From Flavobacteriales bacterium UBA7878 (GTDB lineage Bacteria; Bacteroidota; Bacteroidia; Flavobacteriales; Schleiferiaceae): a stretch of DNA of 64,000 nucleotides. Below, one piece after another: positions 51,732-60,056 of the stretch. The notes below the pieces were generated by a model. The model was given only the letters and a program-made list of their open reading frames with translations, had not been told where the DNA came from and ran no database searches. The DNA is taken from NCBI GenBank assembly GCA_002501205.1, contig DLRW01000043.1:62001-126000 (forward strand), in the 5' to 3' direction. The stretch's first letter is position 1, and each line of letters begins with the position of its first letter. The translations under genes were made by a program, and so were the position numbers.

Positions 51732-52988
51732 ATGCGCAAGCTCGTATTTCTATTTATTCTATTGGCTTTTGGGGCCAGAGCTCAATTGTACTTTCCGTCA
51801 AATACCGGTAATTGGGATACTTTGAGTCCGACCCGCCTTAATTGGTGTCCTCCTAAAATTGCGGCTTTAGACAGTTTTGCCCTTGCTGCCCACTCCAAAT
51901 CCTTATTGATTTTAAAGGATGGAAAAATCGTGCATGAGGCCTACTACGGCAGCTATACGCAAGATTCAGTTTGGTACTGGGCTTCGGCCGGAAAGACCTT
52001 GATGGCCTTCTTAATTGGGAAAGCTCAGGAAGAAGGATTATTGGATATTAACGACAGCACCTCGCAATATTTAGGGGCGGGCTGGACCAGTGCTCCGGCC
52101 AATAAGGAAGCCTTGATCACCATCAAAGATCAATTGCAAATGACCACCGGTTTGGATTATCAGGTACCGAATCTGGATTGTACCGCCGATTCTTGCTTGC
52201 TCTATCGGATGGATGCCGGAACACAATGGTATTATCACAATGCTCCATATCTCCTTTTAAAAGATGTTTTGGAGCAGGCCAGTGGGACCGGGTTAAATCG
52301 TTACACTCAAAATACTTTAGCCGGAAGCATTGGTTTTAGGGGCCTATGGTTGGATAATCTCTACATTTCCAATGCGCGCCAAATGGCTCGTTTTGGTTTA
52401 CTACTCCTGGCTGAAGGAGAATGGAACGGGCAAAAGGTTATGGCCGATACCAGTTATTTGAGGGCCATGCGACAAAGCAGCCAAAGCTTAAACCCAGCCT
52501 ATGGATACCTAAGCTGGTTAAATGGCAAGAGCAGTTTCATCCAGCCGGGCTTGCCCATTAGTTTTAATGGTCCCATTATTCCAAATGCGCCTTCAGATTT
52601 GTATATGGCCGCTGGAAAAAACGATCAACGCATTTATGTAGTCCCTTCGCAGAATATGGTGGTGGTACGCCAGGGACAGGCCGCAGATTCATCGGCTTTA
52701 GCCTTATCGGGATTCGATAATCAATTATGGTCCTATATCAATGCGCTTAACTGTCAGGGTATTGGATTAAGTGAAGAAGAATCTGCGATGACAATCTATC
52801 CTAATCCCTCTGGTGGGGAGGTCTATCTGTCTGGCAAGCAAAATGTAAAGGCTGTTTATGATCTTAATGGGCGGGAAGTAAACTTTGAGCAAGAAGGTTC
52901 TAAAGTGACCTTTTCAAAAGAGATGCGAGGATTAATCGTATTGCTCATGGAGAATGGTAGTAGGATCCGGATTCGACTTCAAAATTGA
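51732..52988 (+). CDS. Secreted beta-lactamase-fold serine hydrolase with T9SS domain
   Basis: 418 residues. Signal peptide MRKLVFLFILLAFGARAQ. The penicillin-binding/class C fold has the SxxK nucleophile WASAGKTL (Ser85, Lys88) and Tyr-x-Asn as YYHNAPY near 167. MTTGLDYQ is a typical turn. A C-terminal T9SS type A domain starts at MTIYPNPSGGEVYLSG and ends IRLQN, so the protein is probably attached to the surface. Possible esterase, D-amino-acid peptidase or lactamase-like hydrolase; substrate unknown. Confidence 0.85.
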   Translation: MRKLVFLFILLAFGARAQLYFPSNTGNWDTLSPTRLNWCPPKIAALDSFALAAHSKSLLILKDGKIVHEAYYGSYTQDSVWYWASAGKTLMAFLIGKAQEEGLLDINDSTSQYLGAGWTSAPANKEALITIKDQLQMTTGLDYQVPNLDCTADSCLLYRMDAGTQWYYHNAPYLLLKDVLEQASGTGLNRYTQNTLAGSIGFRGLWLDNLYISNARQMARFGLLLLAEGEWNGQKVMADTSYLRAMRQSSQSLNPAYGYLSWLNGKSSFIQPGLPISFNGPIIPNAPSDLYMAAGKNDQRIYVVPSQNMVVVRQGQAADSSALALSGFDNQLWSYINALNCQGIGLSEEESAMTIYPNPSGGEVYLSGKQNVKAVYDLNGREVNFEQEGSKVTFSKEMRGLIVLLMENGSRIRIRLQN

Positions 52989-53031
52989 TAGAAATCCAAT
53001 CTTTGGCCTCAATTTTTACGTTATTCAGCAC

Positions 53032-54687
53032 ATGCCAATACCCTCATCCTTTTTTAGAAAAGCCCTAAGTCTTTGGTGCCTCTTGCTCATTTTCAGCATT
53101 GGGGCACATGCCCAGGAAGAGATAGACAGCCTTGCTGCCCATTATCGCAAATTGGGGGATAATTACAAGGAAAATAATAAAAGCGATTCGGCGCTATACG
53201 CCTATCGAATGGCCTTAGCTAAACTGAAGGGCAGCGACAAAGCGGCAAAAATAGAGCGCATTAAGATCCTTAATCAAATGGGTATTGAGCTCTACAAACT
53301 TGGTGATGTAGAAGCTCAGGTGGCTTATACCGATAGCGCTTTAGCCGTCTTAGCCTGGGAAGATATACCCACTGAAATTCGCTTAAGCCTGCTGGTTAAT
53401 CGTACCACGGGACTATCTCGCATGGATCAGCCGCAAGAACAAAAGCAGCGTTATAAAAAGCTCTTGGCGGAATTTGCAGATAGTAATTTTCATAGTCTGC
53501 GCGCTATTGCCAGCATTAATCTCGGTAAGGCTTATGCCAATGAGTACTATATCGATAGTGCGAATATGGATACGGCCGAAATTTATTTTCTGGATGCACT
53601 AAAAGCGGCTAAAGAAGACGGCGATGCTGCCCTGCAAAAGCAAGTGGAGATTTTCCTGGCTACACTCTGGACTAAGCACAATCCTGCAAAACATGATGCC
53701 TTAGGAATGCTGGAAAGAGCGCGAAACTTTTACGATTCCATTGAAGATACCTACAAGGGCGCTTTTGCTCGAGTGCAATTGGCAACGGCCTACTATTTTT
53801 TAGATCGCGATGAGGAAGCCTTAGTTCTAATTGACGAATCAATGCCCTTTTGCTTGAAACATGGCTACCGGGAGCATTATTTATCCTTGGTGGAAATAGG
53901 AAGACGAATTCACAAAAGACAGGGCAATTTTGAAGAAGCTCTAGTATTTGCCGAAAACAGGATGTCGATGGAGGATACTCTGCATCGGGAGAAATTGGAT
54001 GCAGATCTTGCGCAATTGGAAGCCCGTTATCGCTTGAAGGAGAAGGAGCAAAAATTAAAGCTGCTTGAAGCAGAGAATGCCCTTCAGCGCAAATCGCAGT
54101 GGCTATTATTGGTTTTGGTTTTGATCTTCTTCATTTTGAGTGTGGCCACAATTTGGATCTGGCGTAATCAGCGAAAGCTGGCCCGGTATCGCGAAGAGAC
54201 TTTGCAAATGGAACTTAAAACCGAGCAATTGCAGAAAAGTAATTTGCAGATGCAGTTGGATCAGAAAAAACGTCAGCTATTAACCAATACCCTGCAATTA
54301 TCAGAGCGCAATGAGCTTTTAGAGCAATTGAAAGAAGATTTACGAGAATTAGATGCTCAAAAATCTACCGCGTTTTCGGCCTTGCAAACTAAGATGAGCC
54401 AAATGTTGGAAACCAATTTAAATGCAGATCCGCTTTGGGCCGACTTCAAACTGAAATTCGAGGAAATCCATCCTGATTTTTTTGCTCAGCTTAAGGCAGA
54501 TTATTCTGACTTAAGTGAAAAAGATTTTAGGCTGCTGGCCTTTGCGCGCCTGGGTTTAAGCATTAAGGAGGTTGCCGCTCTATTGCATGTGGAGCCCGCT
54601 TCAGTAAAAACCGCTCGATACCGATTAAAAAAGAAACTCAATTTACCTCCAGAACAGGATATCGAAGGCTTTAGCGCCAGTCTCTAA
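53032..54687 (+). CDS. TPR-transmembrane-coiled-coil protein with LuxR-like HTH
   Basis: 551 residues. Signal peptide or anchor SLWCLLLIFSIGAHAQ. A periplasmic TPR region (about 30-350) includes DSALYAYRMALAKLKG and AQVAYTDSALAVLAWED. A transmembrane helix QWLLLVLVLIFFILSVATIWIW near 370-395 is followed by a long coiled coil. The cytoplasmic end holds a LuxR/GerE-like helix-turn-helix (LSEKDFRLLAFARLGLSIKEVAALLHVEPASVKTARYRLKKKL). This is a one-component membrane-bound transcriptional regulator sensing the periplasm. The ATG at MPIPSSFF is preferred over one 26 codons earlier within the previous gene. Confidence 0.85.
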   Translation: MPIPSSFFRKALSLWCLLLIFSIGAHAQEEIDSLAAHYRKLGDNYKENNKSDSALYAYRMALAKLKGSDKAAKIERIKILNQMGIELYKLGDVEAQVAYTDSALAVLAWEDIPTEIRLSLLVNRTTGLSRMDQPQEQKQRYKKLLAEFADSNFHSLRAIASINLGKAYANEYYIDSANMDTAEIYFLDALKAAKEDGDAALQKQVEIFLATLWTKHNPAKHDALGMLERARNFYDSIEDTYKGAFARVQLATAYYFLDRDEEALVLIDESMPFCLKHGYREHYLSLVEIGRRIHKRQGNFEEALVFAENRMSMEDTLHREKLDADLAQLEARYRLKEKEQKLKLLEAENALQRKSQWLLLVLVLIFFILSVATIWIWRNQRKLARYREETLQMELKTEQLQKSNLQMQLDQKKRQLLTNTLQLSERNELLEQLKEDLRELDAQKSTAFSALQTKMSQMLETNLNADPLWADFKLKFEEIHPDFFAQLKADYSDLSEKDFRLLAFARLGLSIKEVAALLHVEPASVKTARYRLKKKLNLPPEQDIEGFSASL

Positions 54688-54713
54688 AAAAAGAAAAGCC
54701 CCCGAGGGGACTT
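54686..54713 (-). terminator. Rho-independent terminator of the Asp-box T9SS gene
   Basis: On the minus strand, AAGTCCCC pairs with GGGGCTT (one bulged T) around a short loop, followed by TTCTTTTTTT. The A-run side overlaps the end of the convergent TPR gene. Confidence 0.65.
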
Positions 54714-54723
54714 CTCCGATCTT

Positions 54724-56085
54724 TTAATCTCTAATAATTAGCTTACTGAGCTCATTATTGTAGTGGATAAGATAAAGGCCTTGCGGCAGATTCAGGGGAA
54801 TTTCTTGACGACCTGAGTTCAATTCGATTTCCTGCATTAATGTTCCGTCTAAGGAGAACACTTGCAAGTGGCCCTTTTGGGATACTTTAATTCTTAAGCG
54901 ATCCTCGGCTGGATTTGGATAGAAGCTTATACCCTCTAAGGCTGGACTTTCTTCGATTTCAATGCCTGGATTTCCACCTACAAAGCCCGGGCTGGAAGTA
55001 TATAAATCATCCGCGTAAGCAATGAAGAGTTTGGGTCCTACATGGAAATAACTTAGAATGGGGGGCACCAAAGTAAATTGATTGCTGGGGTAAATAGGTA
55101 AGCCATCTACGCTGCAAAGCGAGAAATTAGGTACCGGATCACTGGAAATTAAAATTCGTGAAACCGTATCGCCTGTGGTGGGGAAGAAGGTGGCAAAGAC
55201 ATAATCGTCTACCGCATATAAATCACGGAGATAAACGCTGGCCAAATTATAGGAAGCTAAACTGGCAGTATTCGTGGCCCCCCAGGAGGCACAGCCATCA
55301 TTGGAATAGAGGATTACATTGGCATCTGTACCGGATATGGAACCAGAGAGGTAAAACTTAGATTGATGGTTACTCACCAAATTGTAAGGTGCAAAACCTG
55401 CAGGTAGGCCGCTGGTATTAGTAGAAGTCCAGGTTTGACCGAAGTCGGTGGATTTGGTAATGCGATCCGCTTCATTGGCCACAAAATTGTTGAGGGCATA
55501 CCAGGTATTACCGGCATAGGTGATGTCCTGAATATTCTTTTGACTGGTAGTGCTAAAAGTATTGCGATATACCCAGGCATTTTGCCCCATCTGTTTAAAA
55601 TAGGCCCCATCAAATTCGGAGATGGCGGCCATATAGCCATTATTCATAGCCTTTAATTGGAAACCTAATTTATAGGCAGGATTAAAGGAGGCAGGCAGTC
55701 CGGCCGTATCGATCGTCCAATTTGCCCCTAAATCATCGGAATAATAGTAAAGGTTCACATAGGTGGAAGTGCCCAGATTTACGCGAGCATATAGTCGATT
55801 ATTGATACCGGCCATTTGTGACACGGTGGGGATAATGCCATCAATTAAAGTGTCGAAAATAGGGCTGCCAGGTGACCAGGTCTGACCTTGATCCGTAGAA
55901 ATGGTGAGAATATTGCGGTGAGAGGAATTGCGAGCTAAGGCAAAAATGGTATCGCCGGTAGTGGCGGTTAATAGACGGGTATCATTGCCTACCGCCGCAA
56001 TAGAAGCATTGGTTCTTTGCCAGTATTGAGCCTGAGTAAAGAAGCTAAAAAGGATGAATGCAAAGCTGTAGATTAATTTGTGCAT
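54724..56085 (-). CDS. Secreted Asp-box (BNR-like) protein with T9SS domain
   Basis: 453 residues. Signal peptide MHKLIYSFAFILFSFFTQAQ. Repeated Asp-box motifs S-x-D-x-G-x-x-W: STDQGQTW, SDDLGANW, STDFGQTW and SNDGCASW. They mark a beta-propeller like those of sialidases and photosystem-assembly-like T9SS proteins, but the catalytic Arg triad of sialidases is not evident. The C-terminal sorting domain is FYPNPAEDRLRIKVSQ ... GLYLIHYNNE. Surface or secreted; function unknown. Confidence 0.82.
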   Translation of the reverse strand: MHKLIYSFAFILFSFFTQAQYWQRTNASIAAVGNDTRLLTATTGDTIFALARNSSHRNILTISTDQGQTWSPGSPIFDTLIDGIIPTVSQMAGINNRLYARVNLGTSTYVNLYYYSDDLGANWTIDTAGLPASFNPAYKLGFQLKAMNNGYMAAISEFDGAYFKQMGQNAWVYRNTFSTTSQKNIQDITYAGNTWYALNNFVANEADRITKSTDFGQTWTSTNTSGLPAGFAPYNLVSNHQSKFYLSGSISGTDANVILYSNDGCASWGATNTASLASYNLASVYLRDLYAVDDYVFATFFPTTGDTVSRILISSDPVPNFSLCSVDGLPIYPSNQFTLVPPILSYFHVGPKLFIAYADDLYTSSPGFVGGNPGIEIEESPALEGISFYPNPAEDRLRIKVSQKGHLQVFSLDGTLMQEIELNSGRQEIPLNLPQGLYLIHYNNELSKLIIRD

Positions 56086-56220
56086 AAGGGATGGGGATAT
56101 TTATTTCCCCAAAATTCCAGCAGGCAGTCAGTTTCGGAAATAGGGCATATGCCGTATTCTTTTCACTCTTGGGGCGAAGATTTTCTTCAGATACCGAAAA
56201 AATCAAAGATTTCACACTTC

Positions 56221-56239
56221 TGTATACCGCTTGTATACC
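56221..56239. repeat. Two TGTATACC copies, 11-base period, upstream of the LamG gene
   Basis: TGTATACC at 56221-56228 and 56232-56239. The repeat unit is TGTATACCgCT/TGTATACCaCT, so the copies face the same side of the helix. They end 32 bases before the -7 box and 58 bases before the start. A likely activator or repressor site. Confidence 0.45.
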
Positions 56240-56270
56240 ACTGTTTACAAGGCTTTTGAGGGCGTAGCTC

Positions 56271-56278
56271 TAGTTTTG
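56271..56278 (+). promoter_or_regulatory. -7 promoter box of the LamG gene
   Basis: TAGTTTTG, exact TAnnTTTG, with its G 19 bases before the ATG chosen for the LamG protein. The open frame extends further upstream, but this box argues against an earlier start. Confidence 0.55.
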
Positions 56279-56296
56279 GACTCAAATCCAAATGCT

Positions 56297-57337
56297 ATGA
56301 AGAATTACTACAGCCTATTCCTTTTGATTTTCGCACTGGCCTTAAAAGCGCAGCCAATTCAACTGAATTCAGGTTTGATTGGAGCCTATCCTTTTGAGAT
56401 CGACTCCAATTTCAACAGCCTTCAGTTTCATGATACTTCAGGGATCAATACCACCATGAATTATCAAGGAACAGCCATGGGGCACCCTGATCGAAAGGGA
56501 GGCTTTGGTGCCGTGCGAATTATGGACATTTTAGGAAATGGTAACGGCCCTAATGAGTTTATCAGTCATAATGCCTCACCTAAATACCCATCCGGAGATT
56601 CGGCGCGTAGCTTTAGTTTCTGGTTTATGAAGGAGTCCCTCGATTTAAACTTCGAAGCTCAAATTCAATTTGTGATGTTCTACGGAAGCCAACAAGCCAG
56701 TCAGGGTTGCGGTGTGGCGGTTGACTATGCCCAGGGCCAGGTTTATTTTCTGGGGGTACAAAATGACCTGATCGTAAATTATAATCTGCAGTTTAATCAG
56801 TGGTATCATATTGTAGCTACTTATGATGGAGATACGGCCAAGATGTATTTAAACGATAGCCTGGTAGGGCAAAAAGCGCTGGTTTGGAATACCTTTTCTA
56901 CTTCCTTTAGTTCCAATCCTCGCTATGGCTATTTTTTTCAATCTACGCCAAGCGGAGGCTCACAAATTCATTATAACAATTCCTATAAAGGATTTTTGGA
57001 CGATGTGCTGATTTACAATCGCGTGCTAAACAGTCGAGAGGTTACCGCCCTTTATGGAGGAGATACAAGTTCTACCGGTTCCTCTGGGGTATCGGTTCCA
57101 AAATTTAGCGTGAACAGAGAAACTTTCTGGTACCCTAATCCTACTCAAGGTCGGATTCAGATCCCCGATTATCAGCAAATTGAGGTGTTACGGGTTTTAG
57201 ATCAACAAGGGCGAGAGATGCTTCAACTCAGCAAACCTGATCTAGGGGTAGACCTGAGTGCCTTACCAGCGGGCCTCTATTGGTTGCAGGTAGAAGGACC
57301 GCAGGGTTTAAGGCAAGGGCAATTGGTTAAACACTAG
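56297..57337 (+). CDS. Secreted LamG/concanavalin-fold protein with T9SS domain
   Basis: 346 residues. Signal peptide MKNYYSLFLLIFALALKAQ. LamG-like jelly-roll (about 25-245): GLIGAYPFEIDSNFNSL, SFSFWFMKESLDLNF, WYHIVATYDGDTAKMYLNDSLVG and GFLDDVLIYNRVLNSREVTALY, all typical of LamG/pentraxin-fold carbohydrate-binding domains. C-terminal T9SS type A domain: FWYPNPTQGRIQIPDYQ ... GLYWLQVEG. Probably binds a glycan outside the cell. Ends with a strong terminator. Confidence 0.86.
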   Translation: MKNYYSLFLLIFALALKAQPIQLNSGLIGAYPFEIDSNFNSLQFHDTSGINTTMNYQGTAMGHPDRKGGFGAVRIMDILGNGNGPNEFISHNASPKYPSGDSARSFSFWFMKESLDLNFEAQIQFVMFYGSQQASQGCGVAVDYAQGQVYFLGVQNDLIVNYNLQFNQWYHIVATYDGDTAKMYLNDSLVGQKALVWNTFSTSFSSNPRYGYFFQSTPSGGSQIHYNNSYKGFLDDVLIYNRVLNSREVTALYGGDTSSTGSSGVSVPKFSVNRETFWYPNPTQGRIQIPDYQQIEVLRVLDQQGREMLQLSKPDLGVDLSALPAGLYWLQVEGPQGLRQGQLVKH

Positions 57338-57342
57338 AAAGG

Positions 57343-57367
57343 AAGGCTCCCATCGGGGGCCTTTTTT
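57343..57367 (+). terminator. Rho-independent terminator after the LamG gene
   Basis: AAGGCTCCC and GGGGGCCTT form a nine-pair stem (one G-U) with loop ATC, followed by six T. The U-run reaches the stop codon of the convergent RDD gene. Confidence 0.8.
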
Positions 57368-58118
57368 ATTGAATAGTTCTTTCTACTTGTTCCTGACTTT
57401 TAAGACTGTAATAGAGGTAGTCCTTTTGGATGGTATCCAGAAACTTAATGGGATGCATGTCGGAGCTAATTTCTAAACGTTGCTCCACCATGGCCTTGGC
57501 TTTTTCCATGGGTTTGCGATCCATAGTTTCTCGAAAGATCTCAATGCTCTTGGAAAGCAGATCTATTTCCTGATCATTTAAGCGTAAAACCCCATTAAAT
57601 GTAGGAATATAGCTTTCCGAAATTTTTGGCTTTTTGGAAAGGTTTTGTTGGAGCACGCCCAGACTATCTTTGGTTTTGATTACAGTAGTTCCGGCAGCTA
57701 AATCACCAAGACGTTGACCTTTGGAGCTTAATGCAACAACAGCTGTGGCCAGACCACCCATGGTCATAAAAATTTCAATTAGCGAAAATAGCCAGCGAAT
57801 AATCGCATCTGAAGTACGGAAGGCGCTACCATCAAGGCGAATTACTTTTAAGTTCATTGCTCTTTTACCCAAAGAGGCACCTCCCAGAAAGATTTCACAG
57901 AGGGGATGGTAGCAAAGAAGAATGAAGTTAAATGCTATCATCAGATACATTTCCGTGTTTCCATCTGCTCCCAGGGAGCTTAGGGTAAATGAACCGATCA
58001 AACCGATCATTATCAAAAGAGCAATGTCAATGAGGCCGGCAATTAATCGATCGCCCACACCGGCCAGTTCTTGTTCGATAGCTACATTTTGTGAAGTTTG
58101 AATGCGAATGCTTTCCAT
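57366..58118 (-). CDS. RDD-family membrane protein
   Basis: 250 residues. The N-terminal ELAGVGDRLIAGLIDIALLI holds the Arg-Asp-containing first helix, and GGASLGKRAMNLKVIRLDG and SSKGQRLGDLAAGTTVI complete the RDD domain (about 15-150, three or four helices). A soluble C-terminal tail of about 95 residues follows. The start is the ATG at MESIRIQTSQ. Divergent from the SpoIIM-MoxR-DUF58 run, 32 bases away. In several phyla RDD proteins accompany such clusters, so a shared role is likely though undefined. Confidence 0.88.
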   Translation of the reverse strand: MESIRIQTSQNVAIEQELAGVGDRLIAGLIDIALLIMIGLIGSFTLSSLGADGNTEMYLMIAFNFILLCYHPLCEIFLGGASLGKRAMNLKVIRLDGSAFRTSDAIIRWLFSLIEIFMTMGGLATAVVALSSKGQRLGDLAAGTTVIKTKDSLGVLQQNLSKKPKISESYIPTFNGVLRLNDQEIDLLSKSIEIFRETMDRKPMEKAKAMVEQRLEISSDMHPIKFLDTIQKDYLYYSLKSQEQVERTIQ

Positions 58119-58150
58119 TTTTGGTATTTTTCCCAACCTTAATTTAACTG

Positions 58151-59128
58151 ATGACGGAGTCTGCGTTTATTAGCGCTAATATAAACCGCTGGCAAGAATT
58201 TGAAAGAAGCCTAAAATCGCCTCAGGGCGAAAGTCCGGATCATTTAAAAAGTCTCTTTCTGCAAACCACGGATGATTTGGCCTATGCTCAAACCTTTTTC
58301 AAGGGAGGGGAGGCCGAAAATTACTTGCAACAACTCAGTCATAAATTACAATCTACGGTTAACAAGAGACGGGCTTTTCATTGGGCTAAGTTCAGCCGTT
58401 TTTGGTCTCAGGAATTACCCTTGATCTCTTATAAATACCGCCGAACCCTTTTGTATTCTGTACTCATATTCCTCTTGAGTGTGAGCATCGGTGTTTTTAG
58501 CGCCGCCAAGGATCCTACCTATACCCGCTTAATAATGGGCGATCGCTATGTGGATATGACGGAGGGCTTTATTGAAGAGGAAGATCCTATGGCCGTGTAC
58601 AAACAGGCCGGGCAAACCGAAATGTTCTTAGGCATTACTTTCAATAATATCATGGTCTCCTTTTATGCTTTTGCCCTGGGCCTTTTTACTGCCCTGGGCA
58701 CAGTTTATATTATGGTGAGTAATGGTATTATGCTGGGCGCCTTTCAGTTCTTCTTTTTTCAGAAAGGTCTCTTTTGGACTTCCTTCCTCACTATTTGGAT
58801 TCATGGAACATTGGAAATATCAGCGATTGTAATTGCAGGAGCTGCAGGGATGATTATGGGTAATAGCTTTATGTTTCCCAAGTCCTATTCTCGGGTAGAG
58901 AGCTTTAAGCGGGGGGCTCGCGATGGAATGAAGCTGGTAATTGGCCTGGTTCCTATTTTTATCACAGCCGGTTTTTTAGAAGGCTTTGTGACCCGTCTAA
59001 CCGAGATGCCAACCGCATTAAAAGTCCTTATTATAGTGGCCTCTATAGGCTTTATACTATTCTACTTTTCCTATTATCCCCGACTTATTTACCAATCTTA
59101 CAAACACCAACAGAAGTATGTATCTTAA
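58151..59128 (+). CDS. SpoIIM-family (DUF95) membrane protein
   Basis: 325 residues. A cytoplasmic helical N-terminus (about 1-90), then membrane helices with the SpoIIM pattern: LLYSVLIFLLSVSIGVFSA, EMFLGITFNNIMVSFYAFALGLFTALGTVY, FFFQKGLFWTSFLTIWIHGTLEISAIVIAGAAGMIMG. SpoIIM-like proteins outside spore-formers sit with MoxR/DUF58 genes, as here. First gene of the plus-strand operon; the next gene overlaps it by 11 bases. Confidence 0.9.
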   Translation: MTESAFISANINRWQEFERSLKSPQGESPDHLKSLFLQTTDDLAYAQTFFKGGEAENYLQQLSHKLQSTVNKRRAFHWAKFSRFWSQELPLISYKYRRTLLYSVLIFLLSVSIGVFSAAKDPTYTRLIMGDRYVDMTEGFIEEEDPMAVYKQAGQTEMFLGITFNNIMVSFYAFALGLFTALGTVYIMVSNGIMLGAFQFFFFQKGLFWTSFLTIWIHGTLEISAIVIAGAAGMIMGNSFMFPKSYSRVESFKRGARDGMKLVIGLVPIFITAGFLEGFVTRLTEMPTALKVLIIVASIGFILFYFSYYPRLIYQSYKHQQKYVS

Positions 59129-60056
59129 ATACGATCCTTTTCGCAAGCGCTCTGTAGGCGAATCCGTTAACTTAACCTTTGCTTTGCTCCGGGGCCATGC
59201 CAAGGATATTTTTAATGTGATATTACCGATTGCGGGTCCTGCGGCCTTGCTGTATTTCATTTCTATCTTCTTTTTACAAGATGAAGCCCAAAGAATGTTT
59301 ACCGCAAATACTGTCTTTGCCGATCAAACGGCCAGTTCCTTTGCGATAATGGGGCAAGTATTTATAACCTTATTCTTTTACGGTGCTTTTACCTTATTAT
59401 GCCAGCTTGGTGTTTATGCCTGGCTTCGCAAAGCTTATGAAGGAGATAGTGCTCCAAACCTTGGAGAGGTGTGGCGACTGGTTCGTAAGAGTATTTTGCC
59501 AATGATAGGAACCGTGATTATTTTTTGCTTACTAGGTGGACTGGCTGTCATTGGTTTTAGTTTGTTTGGAATCCTGGCGCCATTTATGTTTTTCCTGATT
59601 TTTATTCCCATTGTCTATGTGTTAGTGCGATTTAGCTTATTTGTTGTGGCTATTGTGATGGAAGATCGTTCGGTTGATTCCTTAGGCAGATCCTGGCGCC
59701 TGGTTGGGGATAACTGGTGGGCCACCTTTGGTTTTTTCATACTTATTGGTATTATCACCTATGTTTTGGGGCTCACAATTCAGTTACCATTAAGCCTCAT
59801 AAATGGCGCTAATTCCTACCTCGACTACGAAGTGGTGGATCCGGCCAATTTGGAGTTTATAACTGAGCCATGGTTTATCGCTTTATCCAGCCTTATATCG
59901 ATTATTGTGGTATTAATTACCACCTTAATTAGCGGTATGGCCTCCGCTTCCTGGTTTGCCAATTTGGTTGATCGAAAGGAGAATGTGGGTATCCAAAGAG
60001 ATATCGAAGCGTCTATGCAACAAGAGCAAAGTAGCGATCAAGAAGGTGAGTATTAG
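59118..60056 (+). CDS. Polytopic membrane protein of the MoxR cluster
   Basis: 312 residues with six or so transmembrane segments (DIFNVILPIAGPAALLYFISIFFL, VFITLFFYGAFTLLCQLGVYAWL, FMFFLIFIPIVYVLVRFSLFVVAIVM, WATFGFFILIGIITYVLGL). The sequence RFSLFVVAIVMEDRSVDSLGRSWRLVGDNWWATFG recalls membrane domains of glycerophosphodiesterase-type and DUF975 proteins. Hydrophilic acidic C-terminus. No catalytic motif. Overlaps neighbours on both sides, so it is part of the operon. Confidence 0.75.
   Translation: MYLKYDPFRKRSVGESVNLTFALLRGHAKDIFNVILPIAGPAALLYFISIFFLQDEAQRMFTANTVFADQTASSFAIMGQVFITLFFYGAFTLLCQLGVYAWLRKAYEGDSAPNLGEVWRLVRKSILPMIGTVIIFCLLGGLAVIGFSLFGILAPFMFFLIFIPIVYVLVRFSLFVVAIVMEDRSVDSLGRSWRLVGDNWWATFGFFILIGIITYVLGLTIQLPLSLINGANSYLDYEVVDPANLEFITEPWFIALSSLISIIVVLITTLISGMASASWFANLVDRKENVGIQRDIEASMQQEQSSDQEGEY

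Noticed and set aside
52954..53031. Longer start of the TPR-LuxR protein
   Set aside because: It lies inside the preceding serine-hydrolase gene and precedes the signal anchor; the ATG at 53032 is preferred.
59956..60045. Longer start of the DUF4129 protein
   Set aside because: Within the previous gene; the GTG at 60046 begins a signal sequence and keeps the overlap short.
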